NCBI GenBank assembly: GCA_030625995.1
Contig: DAOUPU010000052.1
Coordinates: 1-12,978 of the forward strand
Direction: 5' to 3'
Length of the DNA stretch: 12,978 nt
From: Flavobacteriaceae bacterium
Lineage (GTDB): Bacteria > Bacteroidota > Bacteroidia > Flavobacteriales > Flavobacteriaceae
The notes beneath the pieces were generated by a model that made no database searches, was not told where the DNA came from, and saw only the letters and a program-made list of their open reading frames with translations. Below, in pieces: positions 1 through 8,018 of this stretch. The position numbers were made by a program, and so were the translations under genes. Positions within the stretch are counted from its first letter, which is position 1; every line of letters starts with the position of its first letter.

Positions 1-1205
1 CCTAGGGGTAAATTATTTAAGTTTACAATCTCACTATCAATAAAAATATTATCGTCGGTTAAAGATATGAACTCCGAACCAGACCCTAACAAACTCGGCA
101 TTTCAATACTGAGCTTACTTTCATTCATAGAGCCATCACTAAATCTTGTTACTTTACTAATAGTCTTCACAAAGGGGACATTATCATCTTGTATTAAATT
201 ACCATTGCCATCCAATGTGTACTGACTCATCCCGCCAAAAAAAATGGTGTGCATAGTTTTATTGGCAGTGTCATAAATGGGAAGATTAGCACTGTGGTAC
301 TGACTCAAATATTGATTAAAGTTATTGTTCACAGTATAACCTGTGTCAGTTATGTCAACAGTATTTAAAAATGGTAAATCAACATTATGCTGAAAGACTC
401 CACTGAACATTGTAAAACCGGGCTCACCATTTGGGAAAATTTGGGGAGCCATATTATAATCCCTTCTATGAAGGTTATCTGTATCATTAACAGCTGTATA
501 GTTAACTATTGAAATAGTAGACCCATCGTCGATAATTTCAAATTTTCTGATCTCATCTGTATAGTTTTGTATAAATCCGGGACCATTACTAGAACCAATT
601 GGATTATATCGTCCTTCAAAATACTGCCCGCCACATAGGTAGTACACATCATTTAAATAACCTATATGCCCACCTGTAACTGCAAGTTTGTCGTCTTTTA
701 TTTGTCTGAAAAACGAAGAGATATCCTCATTATTTATAATTGCAACTGCCAAATCATCAAGGTCAATTGCAGTCAGGTTGGGGTAGGTAATATGATCATT
801 TTGTGTTGTGCTATACCCATATCCACCAATTATGTATAATGTATTGCTTCTTTGATGAAATTCTTGATTTGTAGATTGTAATTGCTCATAAATAGATGCA
901 GGTAAAATGTTTAATGAAGAACTCCAGGATTGATCGTTGACAGGATCTATCAGAAAAACATTTTTGTTATTAAAGCTTTCTGAAAAAGCGAAAGGGGGTT
1001 GTCTACGATGTAAACCTTCAATTCTGCCTCCAAAGATTATCCATTTGCCATCGCTGGTTTTTCCCCAAGAAAATGAATGAATATTTGGGGCGTCACTAAT
1101 TATTAAGGGCTCAATTTGTACAGTAAATTGTTCTTGTGCAAATATGCCGTAGCTTAAAATTAAACCAAGTATGTAAGTTAAAAATTTAATTTTTTTCATT
1201 TTCAT
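1..1205 (-). CDS. Kelch-like beta-propeller secreted protein (3' end outside window)
   Basis: The reading frame is open from an ATG at 1205 to the window edge, giving 401 codons with no stop, so the C-terminus is missing. A second in-frame ATG lies at 1199 (the protein begins MKMKK), so either start is possible. Residues 1-23 form a signal peptide (hydrophobic stretch ending GIFAQ). The mature part carries several Kelch-like blade strands with the hydrophobic-GG signature: WIIFGGR (55-61), LYIIGGYG (123-130), VYYLCGGQ (187-194) and IFFGGMSQ (321-328). This predicts a beta-propeller exported to the periplasm or cell surface. In Bacteroidota such proteins often end in a type IX secretion sorting domain, which cannot be checked here. 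It lies 61 bp after the TPR gene at 1267-1884, on the same strand, and is probably the last visible gene of the operon. The ligand is unknown. Confidence 0.7.
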   Translation of the reverse strand, partial: MKMKKIKFLTYILGLILSYGIFAQEQFTVQIEPLIISDAPNIHSFSWGKTSDGKWIIFGGRIEGLHRRQPPFAFSESFNNKNVFLIDPVNDQSWSSSLNILPASIYEQLQSTNQEFHQRSNTLYIIGGYGYSTTQNDHITYPNLTAIDLDDLAVAIINNEDISSFFRQIKDDKLAVTGGHIGYLNDVYYLCGGQYFEGRYNPIGSSNGPGFIQNYTDEIRKFEIIDDGSTISIVNYTAVNDTDNLHRRDYNMAPQIFPNGEPGFTMFSGVFQHNVDLPFLNTVDITDTGYTVNNNFNQYLSQYHSANLPIYDTANKTMHTIFFGGMSQYTLDGNGNLIQDDNVPFVKTISKVTRFSDGSMNESKLSIEMPSLLGSGSEFISLTDDNIFIDSEIVNLNNLPL

Positions 1206-1266
1206 GGTTTTTGACTATCGGAATGCTTTCACTTAATTTATTAGCATATTTTAGTTGTCTATAAAT

Positions 1267-1884
1267 CTATTTATTAATTAGATCCATAGCAGTTTTTACC
1301 CTTCTATTATCTGGGGAGTTTCGTTGGGCTACTTGAAAAAGCGATTTTGCTTCATTTTTTTTACCCAAGGCTAATTTTGTCCAACCGAGCATTAAATTTA
1401 TATCCAGATCAAAGGGGTATTTATTTAAAGCTTTTTCTAAATATTTTTCGGATTTTAAATAATTTTTTTTGTAATAATTAGCCAAACCAATAAAATATTC
1501 AGCTTTGGAATCATTAGGCGAAATGGTTAATGCTTTTTCAGATAGCTGTATAACTTTAGAGTATTTTTCCTGTCCAATTAATGGTAAAATTTTGCCATAT
1601 AAAGCCTCCAATGCCAAGGGTTTTAGTTGTATAGCTTTAGAATAATAATTTTCCGACTCTTTGAGATCACCGGATGAATTTTTTAACCATCCGAGCCTTA
1701 AATTAATTTCATAGTTTGACATGTGATTTAAATAAATGGACTCTAGATCATATGTAGCTTTGGCATATTCTTTGTTTTTTTCATTGCTATAGCTTTGCTC
1801 AAAAGCATTTAATAATTCATTTTTTTGTGCATTTATGATAGTTACAAAAAATAGTAATGTGCTTGTAAATAGTATTTTTTTCAT
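1267..1884 (-). CDS. exported tetratricopeptide-repeat protein
   Basis: This 205-residue protein starts at ATG 1884 with a signal peptide (MKKILF... ending at INAQ, about residue 19). The rest is helical repeat, with about four to five TPR units. Recognisable ones begin near residues 57, 90, 124 and 158 and show the typical spacing of G/A, Y/F and P residues (GWLKNSSGDLKESENYYSKA, then EALYGKILPLIGQEKYSKVI, AEYFIGLANYYKKNYLKSEK and INLMLGWTKLALGKKNEAKS). TPR proteins are protein-protein scaffolds, and here the site is the periplasm. It starts 17 bp downstream of the TPR/beta-barrel gene, so it probably works with that protein as part of an envelope assembly. Nothing indicates enzymatic function. 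The TPR assignment is firm; the role is inferred from neighbours only. Confidence 0.8.
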   Translation of the reverse strand: MKKILFTSTLLFFVTIINAQKNELLNAFEQSYSNEKNKEYAKATYDLESIYLNHMSNYEINLRLGWLKNSSGDLKESENYYSKAIQLKPLALEALYGKILPLIGQEKYSKVIQLSEKALTISPNDSKAEYFIGLANYYKKNYLKSEKYLEKALNKYPFDLDINLMLGWTKLALGKKNEAKSLFQVAQRNSPDNRRVKTAMDLINK

Positions 1885-1901
1885 CTTGTTAAATTAAATT
1901 T

Positions 1902-3119
1902 TTAAAAATCATATTTTAGTCCAGTAATAAATGTGTTATAATTAAATAAAAGGTTGATCTCTATATCTTCATTATTTTCATATTGGTAATTTATAAACCA
2001 TGAAAATTTAGGAGTAAAATTGTATCCAAAAGTTGTACTAATCTTGTCAATTAGAACAGAAATCGAATTATAATAATACATTGCATTGTCTTCAGAAAAA
2101 TTTGAGGTATTTGCATTTAAGTATTTGATATATAAATAGACCTTAGGGCTGATTTGATACAATAATTCAGCATCCCAAATAAAGTCATTATCAAGATCAC
2201 TAGTTAAAAAATAAGTTCCCAATCCTATTTTAACCTTATCTTTTAAACCTTTTATTGTATATGCCATATCTATTCCGTACTGTGCGTTATTATTGAAATT
2301 TTCCGCAACAATATCATCATTGGAATTCGTATTTGTATAAGTAAAATTCGGCATAATCGAGAATCTGTTCCATTGTTTTTTTATGGCAATATGGTACAAA
2401 TTGATTTTACCATAGTTAGCAGTTGAATATATTAAGTTAGTACGTCGCATACCATACGAAGAAACTGTGTTTTCCAGAATATTAACATAATGATATGCCG
2501 GAATTAGTGTCAGTCCTTTGGATAGTTGAATATTGGCATTTGCATAAAATTCTCTCTGATTGTAATCAAAATCAATATAATTTTGAGAAATTGAATTATA
2601 AAAAAGATTGATTTTGGTCCTATATCCAACCTGTAAACCCAAGCCTAAATTGAAATAGTAAAGATTCTCAATCCCAATATCTTTTCTACTGCTTAATTTA
2701 AACCCACCTTGTATAGAAATGAAATCAATAAATTTGCTTTTACTTTCATTTATTTTTTGCTGCAAATGAAAGGGAGAGTCTTTTAATATTAACAGAGCAT
2801 CCTGTTCCCTTCCGGAAAACAAATAGGAATAATATAAATACTCCCGGAGATAGTCATTATTGATATTATATGTCTTATTTATATTTTCAAGATGCTTCGC
2901 GCTTTCAATATATCGTTTCGTATTATAATATGCCACTGCTAATCTATATTCGATTTCGAACGAGGATTGATCTTTTTCAATGGCATCTTCACATATTTCA
3001 ATAAGATCATCCCAATTTTCATCATTAAAAAGCTGAAGAGATTCCATATTATAATCTCTTGTTTGAGCAAGAACTACTGATGTTAAAACTAACATATAGA
3101 TTAGAAGAATATTTTTCAT
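1902..3119 (-). CDS. outer-membrane protein: N-terminal TPRs plus C-terminal beta-barrel
   Basis: The 405-residue protein has a signal peptide (residues 1-18, ending VVLA before Q). Residues about 25-115 contain TPR-like helix pairs, for example IEYRLAVAYYNTKRYIESAK and YLYYSYLFSGREQDALLILK. From about 130 to the end the sequence alternates polar and aromatic/hydrophobic residues in short amphipathic strands (YYFNLGLGLQVGY, LTLIPAYHYVN, RFSIMPNFTYTN, WFINYQYENN) and ends in the aromatic residue of KYDF, as outer-membrane beta-barrels do. TPR-then-barrel is the layout of exopolysaccharide exporters of the PgaA/BcsC type and of YaiO-like proteins, although this one is far smaller than PgaA/BcsC. 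It follows the transporter/peptidase gene after 1 bp. I infer an outer-membrane conduit or receptor for the product or substrate of this operon. The barrel call is from strand pattern, not from family recognition. Confidence 0.7.
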   Translation of the reverse strand: MKNILLIYMLVLTSVVLAQTRDYNMESLQLFNDENWDDLIEICEDAIEKDQSSFEIEYRLAVAYYNTKRYIESAKHLENINKTYNINNDYLREYLYYSYLFSGREQDALLILKDSPFHLQQKINESKSKFIDFISIQGGFKLSSRKDIGIENLYYFNLGLGLQVGYRTKINLFYNSISQNYIDFDYNQREFYANANIQLSKGLTLIPAYHYVNILENTVSSYGMRRTNLIYSTANYGKINLYHIAIKKQWNRFSIMPNFTYTNTNSNDDIVAENFNNNAQYGIDMAYTIKGLKDKVKIGLGTYFLTSDLDNDFIWDAELLYQISPKVYLYIKYLNANTSNFSEDNAMYYYNSISVLIDKISTTFGYNFTPKFSWFINYQYENNEDIEINLLFNYNTFITGLKYDF

Positions 3120-3120
3120 A

Positions 3121-5319
3121 TCAGAAATTTGTTATATGTTCTATTTGTATATCAAAAGAATCATTTTCCGTATTCACTGTAATTTTATTAAGTGATATTT
3201 CATCACCAAAAACCTTAAAATCAATTTTTCCTACACTTTTCCCAGCTATTTTTTTGTTTAATGAGGAATTAATTATGAAAGTGTTATTTTCTTTATTAAT
3301 TTCCATTAATTTGGATTCGTAATCTCCTCTACAGAATTGATAATAAGGAGCTATCATATCTTGTAAATATTTTATGAGTCCGTTAAAAACAGAATGTATT
3401 GGAAAAGTATCTTTTATATCCAGAGATTTATAATCGCCTAAAAATATTTTAAAAGAGCTTAGATAAAAATAGTAGAGTAAGGAGTTCTTATTTCCTTCAT
3501 ATGTAGTAAAGTACAATACAGTCCCATCGTAAACGAAATAAGCATATGAATCAGAATTAGCACAAGATATATATGTTAAATTATATGCATCTGTATGAAC
3601 TTCCCATTCGGAATCCTTAAAATTATCATTGCTGGAACTTACCTTAAAGACCATTCCGGGAATTAGTTTAAAAGCTTTATTTAGTATTTTATTAATTTTT
3701 ACATCACTTATATCTTCTTCTTCTTTAGGATATTTAAAGGATAAAAATTTTTCCCCGGTATCTTTATAGTTAATGTAATAACTAAGAGGGTATTCCAGAG
3801 TTTTTGAGCCAACATATGGAGTTGACTGTATTTGAAAATGTAAATGAGGTTGAGGAGAACGACCTGAATTACCCAACTTGGCAATTTGATCCCCCTTTGT
3901 AAGAAAATCACCGATCTTTACTTTAAAAGAATCTTCTTTTAAATGACTTATTTGAGAATATAAATATTCAGCATGTTGGATTACTATGGTATTTCCCCAA
4001 TTTTGGGCAATATTAACATCTCCCGGATCATTATCTTCGACCCCGTCAATTATATTCACAACCGTACCATCTGCCGGCGCAACTACAGGAGTACCATAAC
4101 AATAGTAATCTTCTAAGAAGACTCCATCATTTTTATATGAATTTTGATCTTTATCTTCAATAACAAAATCCCAGGCATTTTTCCATTCCCCTTTATGTGT
4201 ATGTTTGCCGTTTGGACCCTGCCACACTTTCCACCTGCCAAAAAAAGGCAAGCCAATTTTCATTAAGTATTTATTGCTTCCAAAGCGTTCAAAATAATTA
4301 TAATAATTATACAGATTTTTCTCCGGAGAATAGGTTTGGTAAATGGCTTCGGGAAATAGATCTTTTTTGTTTGTAAAATTCATTACATAGATGATCAATG
4401 TTGTCATGATCATAAATGGTAAGGCAAAAACCGGCAAACCAAAAATGGATAAGAATCCACTCAATCCGGTAATTAACAAGCCCAATACCGGTGTTAACAC
4501 AATTACCGCCAGGTGTACTTTTCTCTTTGAAATGAAATAAAAAGCACCTACCGCGATAGCAAATAATATAAAGTTAAATCCTATATATCCATATTGAAGA
4601 TTTTGAACATTTTCACCAACGACAACATAATATAAATATCCGGTCAAATACCCAATTATGGAAAGAGTAAAAGAAATTCTTGACGCTATTAACAGACCAA
4701 TGGAAATAAGTAGTCCAGCAATCCAGTTGAATTGAAAAATAATTGCCGACAATGATTTAAAATACCCCTTGACAATGTCGGGAATAGGAAAATTATCATA
4801 GGTTTCGTAGATTTCTATCAACGTTAAACCACCGAATTTAAAAATATCGTTCAAAAAATAAACACTGCCTTCATCTACCTCCAAATTGGTATAGCTATTC
4901 ATTACATAAAAAGTAATCCAAATGCCAATAACAAAAGGGAAAGCTAAAAAAGGCAAACCATTTTTTGCCATTAAATTTGAAAGCCCTACAGAGAGAATTA
5001 ATGTGAAGATATTGATCGTAAGAAATACAAAAATAAATGTAATATTTACTTTAAAGAAGACAGACAGACCTAATATTACCAGAAGAGAATTTAGACCGTA
5101 TAGACCTTCTTTAATTGTGTGTTTGTTAAATCCAAGTCCATGAGCCAATATATTTGTAAATACAACCCCCAAGAATCCCCATAAACCTAATTCCGGATTT
5201 AAAAAGGTAGCAAGTAAGACAAGTATAGCAAAACCCTTTTTTTTTGAAAAAAATATTTGAGAATAGCTATTTAAAATACTACTTCTTAAAAAATTCCAAT
5301 ATTCATTTTTAACGGTCAT
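3121..5319 (-). CDS. fusion protein: urea-transporter-like membrane domain plus M23 (LytM) metallopeptidase
   Basis: The 732-residue protein starts at ATG 5319. Residues about 25-315 are a polytopic membrane domain with the internal duplication of urea transporters. The first half has the GLYGLNSLLVILGL motif (72-85) and GLPFLAFPF (121-129). The second half has the equivalent GYIGFNFILFAIAVGAF (244-260) and FGLPVFALPF (293-302). Residues about 340-510 form an M23 (LytM) peptidase domain. The probable zinc ligands are His375 (or His373), Asp384 in NAWDF and His494 in PHLHF, with His459 in SQISHL and His492 as the other active-site histidines. The H-to-D spacing (nine positions) is longer than the usual HxxxD. 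Residues about 511-732 match nothing I know. M23 enzymes cut peptidoglycan or other peptides; UT domains conduct urea or similar small neutral molecules. It lies 19 bp after the decarboxylase gene. The natural substrate of either half here is unknown. Confidence 0.85.
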   Translation of the reverse strand: MTVKNEYWNFLRSSILNSYSQIFFSKKKGFAILVLLATFLNPELGLWGFLGVVFTNILAHGLGFNKHTIKEGLYGLNSLLVILGLSVFFKVNITFIFVFLTINIFTLILSVGLSNLMAKNGLPFLAFPFVIGIWITFYVMNSYTNLEVDEGSVYFLNDIFKFGGLTLIEIYETYDNFPIPDIVKGYFKSLSAIIFQFNWIAGLLISIGLLIASRISFTLSIIGYLTGYLYYVVVGENVQNLQYGYIGFNFILFAIAVGAFYFISKRKVHLAVIVLTPVLGLLITGLSGFLSIFGLPVFALPFMIMTTLIIYVMNFTNKKDLFPEAIYQTYSPEKNLYNYYNYFERFGSNKYLMKIGLPFFGRWKVWQGPNGKHTHKGEWKNAWDFVIEDKDQNSYKNDGVFLEDYYCYGTPVVAPADGTVVNIIDGVEDNDPGDVNIAQNWGNTIVIQHAEYLYSQISHLKEDSFKVKIGDFLTKGDQIAKLGNSGRSPQPHLHFQIQSTPYVGSKTLEYPLSYYINYKDTGEKFLSFKYPKEEEDISDVKINKILNKAFKLIPGMVFKVSSSNDNFKDSEWEVHTDAYNLTYISCANSDSYAYFVYDGTVLYFTTYEGNKNSLLYYFYLSSFKIFLGDYKSLDIKDTFPIHSVFNGLIKYLQDMIAPYYQFCRGDYESKLMEINKENNTFIINSSLNKKIAGKSVGKIDFKVFGDEISLNKITVNTENDSFDIQIEHITNF

Positions 5320-5338
5320 AAATTGAAAACAGATTTAA

Positions 5339-6706
5339 TTACAGATCAATTTCCTTTAAATGTTCTGGGGTAATATCAAGTTCAGAAACATATTCGTTAC
5401 TCTCATTTTTTCTAATAATATGAGGTTTTCCATTTGTATCTATCATGACAACTTTGGGCCTCAGAGTAATAAATTGCATCCATTGTGTCATATTATAAGC
5501 TCCAATTCTATGAACAACAACATGATCTCCTTTGTTTAATGGAGGTAGATTTATACTCTCTCTGATAACATCAATATTCATGCATAAAGGTCCGTACATA
5601 ACGGTTTCTTCTGTATATAGACTACATTCCTGAGCCGGAGAAATAATATGATTGTACCAAAAAGATGTAAATAAAATATTGACTCCAAAATCCATTATCA
5701 TTGACCTTCTTCCATCTGCCAATCTTTTATTTGCCAACACTGTACCTAACAAAGAGCCCGCATCATCTATCAAGGCCCTGCCTGTTTCCAATATCAATAG
5801 TGGTAGATCTTCTGTGCTGAAACCTGCATTTAACAATGCTTGTGTAATATTCTCTGCATAATCACTAAAAGTTGGTGCAAGATCAGTTCCGCTCAAATAA
5901 GATCCTTTCAAAGTGTTTTTCGAAGCAAAACCACCACCCATATCTATATATTGAATATCGTGTTTGAACTTGGATTTTACATTTATAGCCAGATCCGCAA
6001 GTTTTGAGGCTGCGATATAATAGGCATTTGGCTCCAAAATAAATGTTCCAATATGTGTATGCAACCCTATCAGATCTAAGTTCTTAGAAGACATTATTTT
6101 TTTTATGGCTTCCCATGCCTGTCTGTTTTCATAATTAAACCCAAACCGATCCCATATAGGTTTTATGTCAGTATCCATATTAACCCTGATGGCAACTTTA
6201 GCCCTTTTGTCTAACGCATCAGCTATTGTAATTAAGCTGTACAATTCGTCAAAATGATCAATATGTATAGGAGAATTATTTTGGATGGCCATCTTTAGAT
6301 CTTCATCTGATTTATCGGGTCCGTTAAAGATAATTTTGTCTCCCGGAACACCATTTTTAATAGCCATATTGTATTCAAATCCTGAAACAACTTCAGCCCA
6401 GGCACCTTCAGAATGAAAAACTTTGCAAACGGCTTCTATATAGTTGGTTTTATAGGACCATGCGAATTGAACATTAGGATATCTCGTAGAAAACGCATGG
6501 TAGGCATCCTGATAGGTATTTCTAATGGTTTGCTCATTGATCACAAATAGTGGAGAACCATATTCTTCAATAAGGTTCTTTACAGGAATATTTGCTAAAT
6601 GTGTTGTGGGTTTAAGCGTATTTAGATCTCCGAACTTACTGGTAATTCCGGCGTTTATTTGCTTAATTATCGGACTTTCGTATTTTAATTTACTCATTTT
6701 ACTCAT
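5339..6706 (-). CDS. fold-type III PLP-dependent amino-acid decarboxylase (diaminopimelate decarboxylase-like)
   Basis: The 455-residue protein has the alanine-racemase/decarboxylase (group IV) fold: a TIM barrel followed by a beta domain. The PLP lysine is Lys86 in FAWSYKTNY. HTHIG (216-220) and the glycine loop MGGGF (256-260) bind the cofactor. ETGR (307-310) stands where EPGR is usual. Cys375 in YGPLCMNID is the catalytic cysteine donated across the dimer, and GAYN (402-405) holds the conserved tyrosine. All cofactor residues are therefore present and the enzyme should be active. The substrate-side motif CMNID differs from the CESGD type of lysine-biosynthetic LysA, so I do not call it lysA. 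Possible substrates are diaminopimelate, lysine, ornithine, arginine or an amino-acid conjugate. Its start is 8 bp from the ATP-grasp stop, so they are co-translated and probably act in sequence. Similar ligase/decarboxylase pairs occur in siderophore pathways such as vibrioferrin (PvsA/PvsE). The protein is cytoplasmic. Confidence 0.88.
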   Translation of the reverse strand: MSKMSKLKYESPIIKQINAGITSKFGDLNTLKPTTHLANIPVKNLIEEYGSPLFVINEQTIRNTYQDAYHAFSTRYPNVQFAWSYKTNYIEAVCKVFHSEGAWAEVVSGFEYNMAIKNGVPGDKIIFNGPDKSDEDLKMAIQNNSPIHIDHFDELYSLITIADALDKRAKVAIRVNMDTDIKPIWDRFGFNYENRQAWEAIKKIMSSKNLDLIGLHTHIGTFILEPNAYYIAASKLADLAINVKSKFKHDIQYIDMGGGFASKNTLKGSYLSGTDLAPTFSDYAENITQALLNAGFSTEDLPLLILETGRALIDDAGSLLGTVLANKRLADGRRSMIMDFGVNILFTSFWYNHIISPAQECSLYTEETVMYGPLCMNIDVIRESINLPPLNKGDHVVVHRIGAYNMTQWMQFITLRPKVVMIDTNGKPHIIRKNESNEYVSELDITPEHLKEIDL

Positions 6707-6714
6707 TTTTTGAA

Positions 6715-7767
6715 TTACACTTCTCCATGTATTGATATTTTTTCGTACTTATCAAGATCACATACCATATCATAGGAATATCGTATGAACATTTTACCGA
6801 TATCGTATTTTATTAAGGGCTCTACCTTTTCATTCATGACTATTTTAACCAACATCTCAGGATGATTCTGACCACATCCGTTAGCTAAATAGATCCATGC
6901 AGGGAATCGAGGGTTAATTTCCAGAAGGTATAGGTCGTTTGTTTTGTCTTCTTTCATCAGTTCTAATTCCAATCCACCTGCCCACTTGGTTTTGGTAATA
7001 ATAGTGTTCGCCATTTTTATTAGATTGGGATCATCGATCGAAATTCCTGCCCAGGCTTTCCCCTTATCGGTTAAAAAAGTCTTTCGCATTGGTACAGCTC
7101 CCATCATAGTCCCTTTCCCATCACCTAAAGCCGTTACATTAAATTCATTACCTTTTATAAATTCTTGAATAATTATTGGGGCACCCCATTTTGAAGATAC
7201 CTTGAAATAGAACTCTCTTGCCTGCTCAAAGGATGTAGCGATATAGGCATCATAGAATTTTCCTTTTATAACAACAGGATATTCAAACTCTTTTAAAGCA
7301 TCTTCCAATTCATCAATTTGATAGATAGTTTCGCTTTTCGGGACTTTTATACCGTGATTTTCACCAAATTCATTCAAATTTCCTTTTAATCTTTCTTCAA
7401 ACTGTTCTTTTGTAGGGATTAATAATTGAATACCCATTTTAGTGAAATAGGGCTTCAATTTAATGAATGTCATTAGCTCCGCATCAAAATTTGGGATTAT
7501 GACATCAATCTTTTCTTTCTCCTGAATATATCTAAATCTTTCTAACATGGCATCAAAACCACTTGAGGGGTAAGGGATTTGATAAACTTTATCTACCATT
7601 TCATCCATATAGATGCCGGGCTCTAAAATTTCATAGGCCAGGCCAATAATTTTCACATTATAAAATTCACTCTCTTTTAATCCCCTAATTACGGCAATAC
7701 CGGGTCCCGGACTGTCAATAGCATTGAGAGCAGTTACAGCAATAGTTATGTCTTTTTTAGTTTGCAT
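6715..7767 (-). CDS. ATP-grasp carboxylate-amine ligase
   Basis: The 350-residue protein has the three ATP-grasp parts in order. An N-terminal pre-ATP Rossmann domain starts at residue 7 with a glycine-proline-rich loop (SPGPGIAVIRGL, 19-30). The central ATP-clamping domain has the lysine of PVVIKGK (Lys168) and the hinge motif IIIQEFIKGNEFNV (198-211). The C-terminal catalytic part has the acidic metal ligands of GGLELEL (264-270) and LEINPRFPAW (282-291; Glu283, Asn285, Arg287). It resembles carbamoyl-phosphate-synthase/carboxylase-type stand-alone ATP-grasp enzymes in Bacteroidota clusters. These activate a carboxylate as acyl phosphate and join it to an amine or other nucleophile. Substrates cannot be read from the sequence. 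The gene is 2 bp after pqqD-like and 8 bp before the decarboxylase. I infer that it builds an amide or peptide bond on, or with help from, the PqqD-like protein. Confidence 0.88.
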   Translation of the reverse strand: MQTKKDITIAVTALNAIDSPGPGIAVIRGLKESEFYNVKIIGLAYEILEPGIYMDEMVDKVYQIPYPSSGFDAMLERFRYIQEKEKIDVIIPNFDAELMTFIKLKPYFTKMGIQLLIPTKEQFEERLKGNLNEFGENHGIKVPKSETIYQIDELEDALKEFEYPVVIKGKFYDAYIATSFEQAREFYFKVSSKWGAPIIIQEFIKGNEFNVTALGDGKGTMMGAVPMRKTFLTDKGKAWAGISIDDPNLIKMANTIITKTKWAGGLELELMKEDKTNDLYLLEINPRFPAWIYLANGCGQNHPEMLVKIVMNEKVEPLIKYDIGKMFIRYSYDMVCDLDKYEKISIHGEV

Positions 7768-7769
7768 AA

Positions 7770-8018
7770 CTACCCCTCAATTAGATTAAACTGATCTAAG
7801 ATCCTTAAAAAATCACCAAGATCTTTTTCGCAGGTTGTAGCATCTATTTCGTAATTTTTTATAATAGATTCGATAATTTCTTCCGATGAAGTTTTGGATT
7901 TTAATTGTTTCAAGATTGCCACACCCAAAGAATTTGTTGTAAATGAAGTGCCTATTTCCGGATTAAAAACAAACCCACTTTCACTAATTGCTATGTTTTT
8001 CTTTAATTTCATAAGCAT
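7770..8018 (-). CDS. PqqD-like small protein (RiPP recognition element fold)
   Basis: The 82-residue protein starts at ATG 8018; an ATG at 8012 (MKLKK) is equally possible. It has the PqqD pattern: a beta-hairpin segment with ESGFVFNPEIGTSFTTNSLG (residues 13-32), then an L-rich helix (AILKQL), a SSEEIIESI helix and a C-terminal helical part ending FLRILDQFNLIEG. PqqD proteins and related recognition elements bind peptide substrates and present them to a modifying enzyme; PqqD itself partners a radical SAM protein. No radical SAM gene is seen here, and the next gene (2 bp away) is an ATP-grasp ligase, so that is the probable partner. No candidate precursor peptide gene is visible beside it. 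It is the first gene of the leftward operon, facing the LytTR gene. Family assignment is from pattern and is fairly secure; the bound substrate is unknown. Confidence 0.82.
   Translation of the reverse strand: MLMKLKKNIAISESGFVFNPEIGTSFTTNSLGVAILKQLKSKTSSEEIIESIIKNYEIDATTCEKDLGDFLRILDQFNLIEG

Noticed and set aside
3059..3322. Plus-strand ORFs inside the leftward operon, including this one
   Set aside because: They lie opposite well-supported genes and have no domain or start signal of their own.
3121..5319. A urea uptake and urease locus
   Set aside because: No urease or urea amidolyase gene is present, and the transporter is fused to a peptidase, so the substrate cannot be assumed to be urea.
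5339..6706. Calling the decarboxylase lysA
   Set aside because: The fold and cofactor residues fit, but the substrate motif and neighbourhood do not support lysine biosynthesis.
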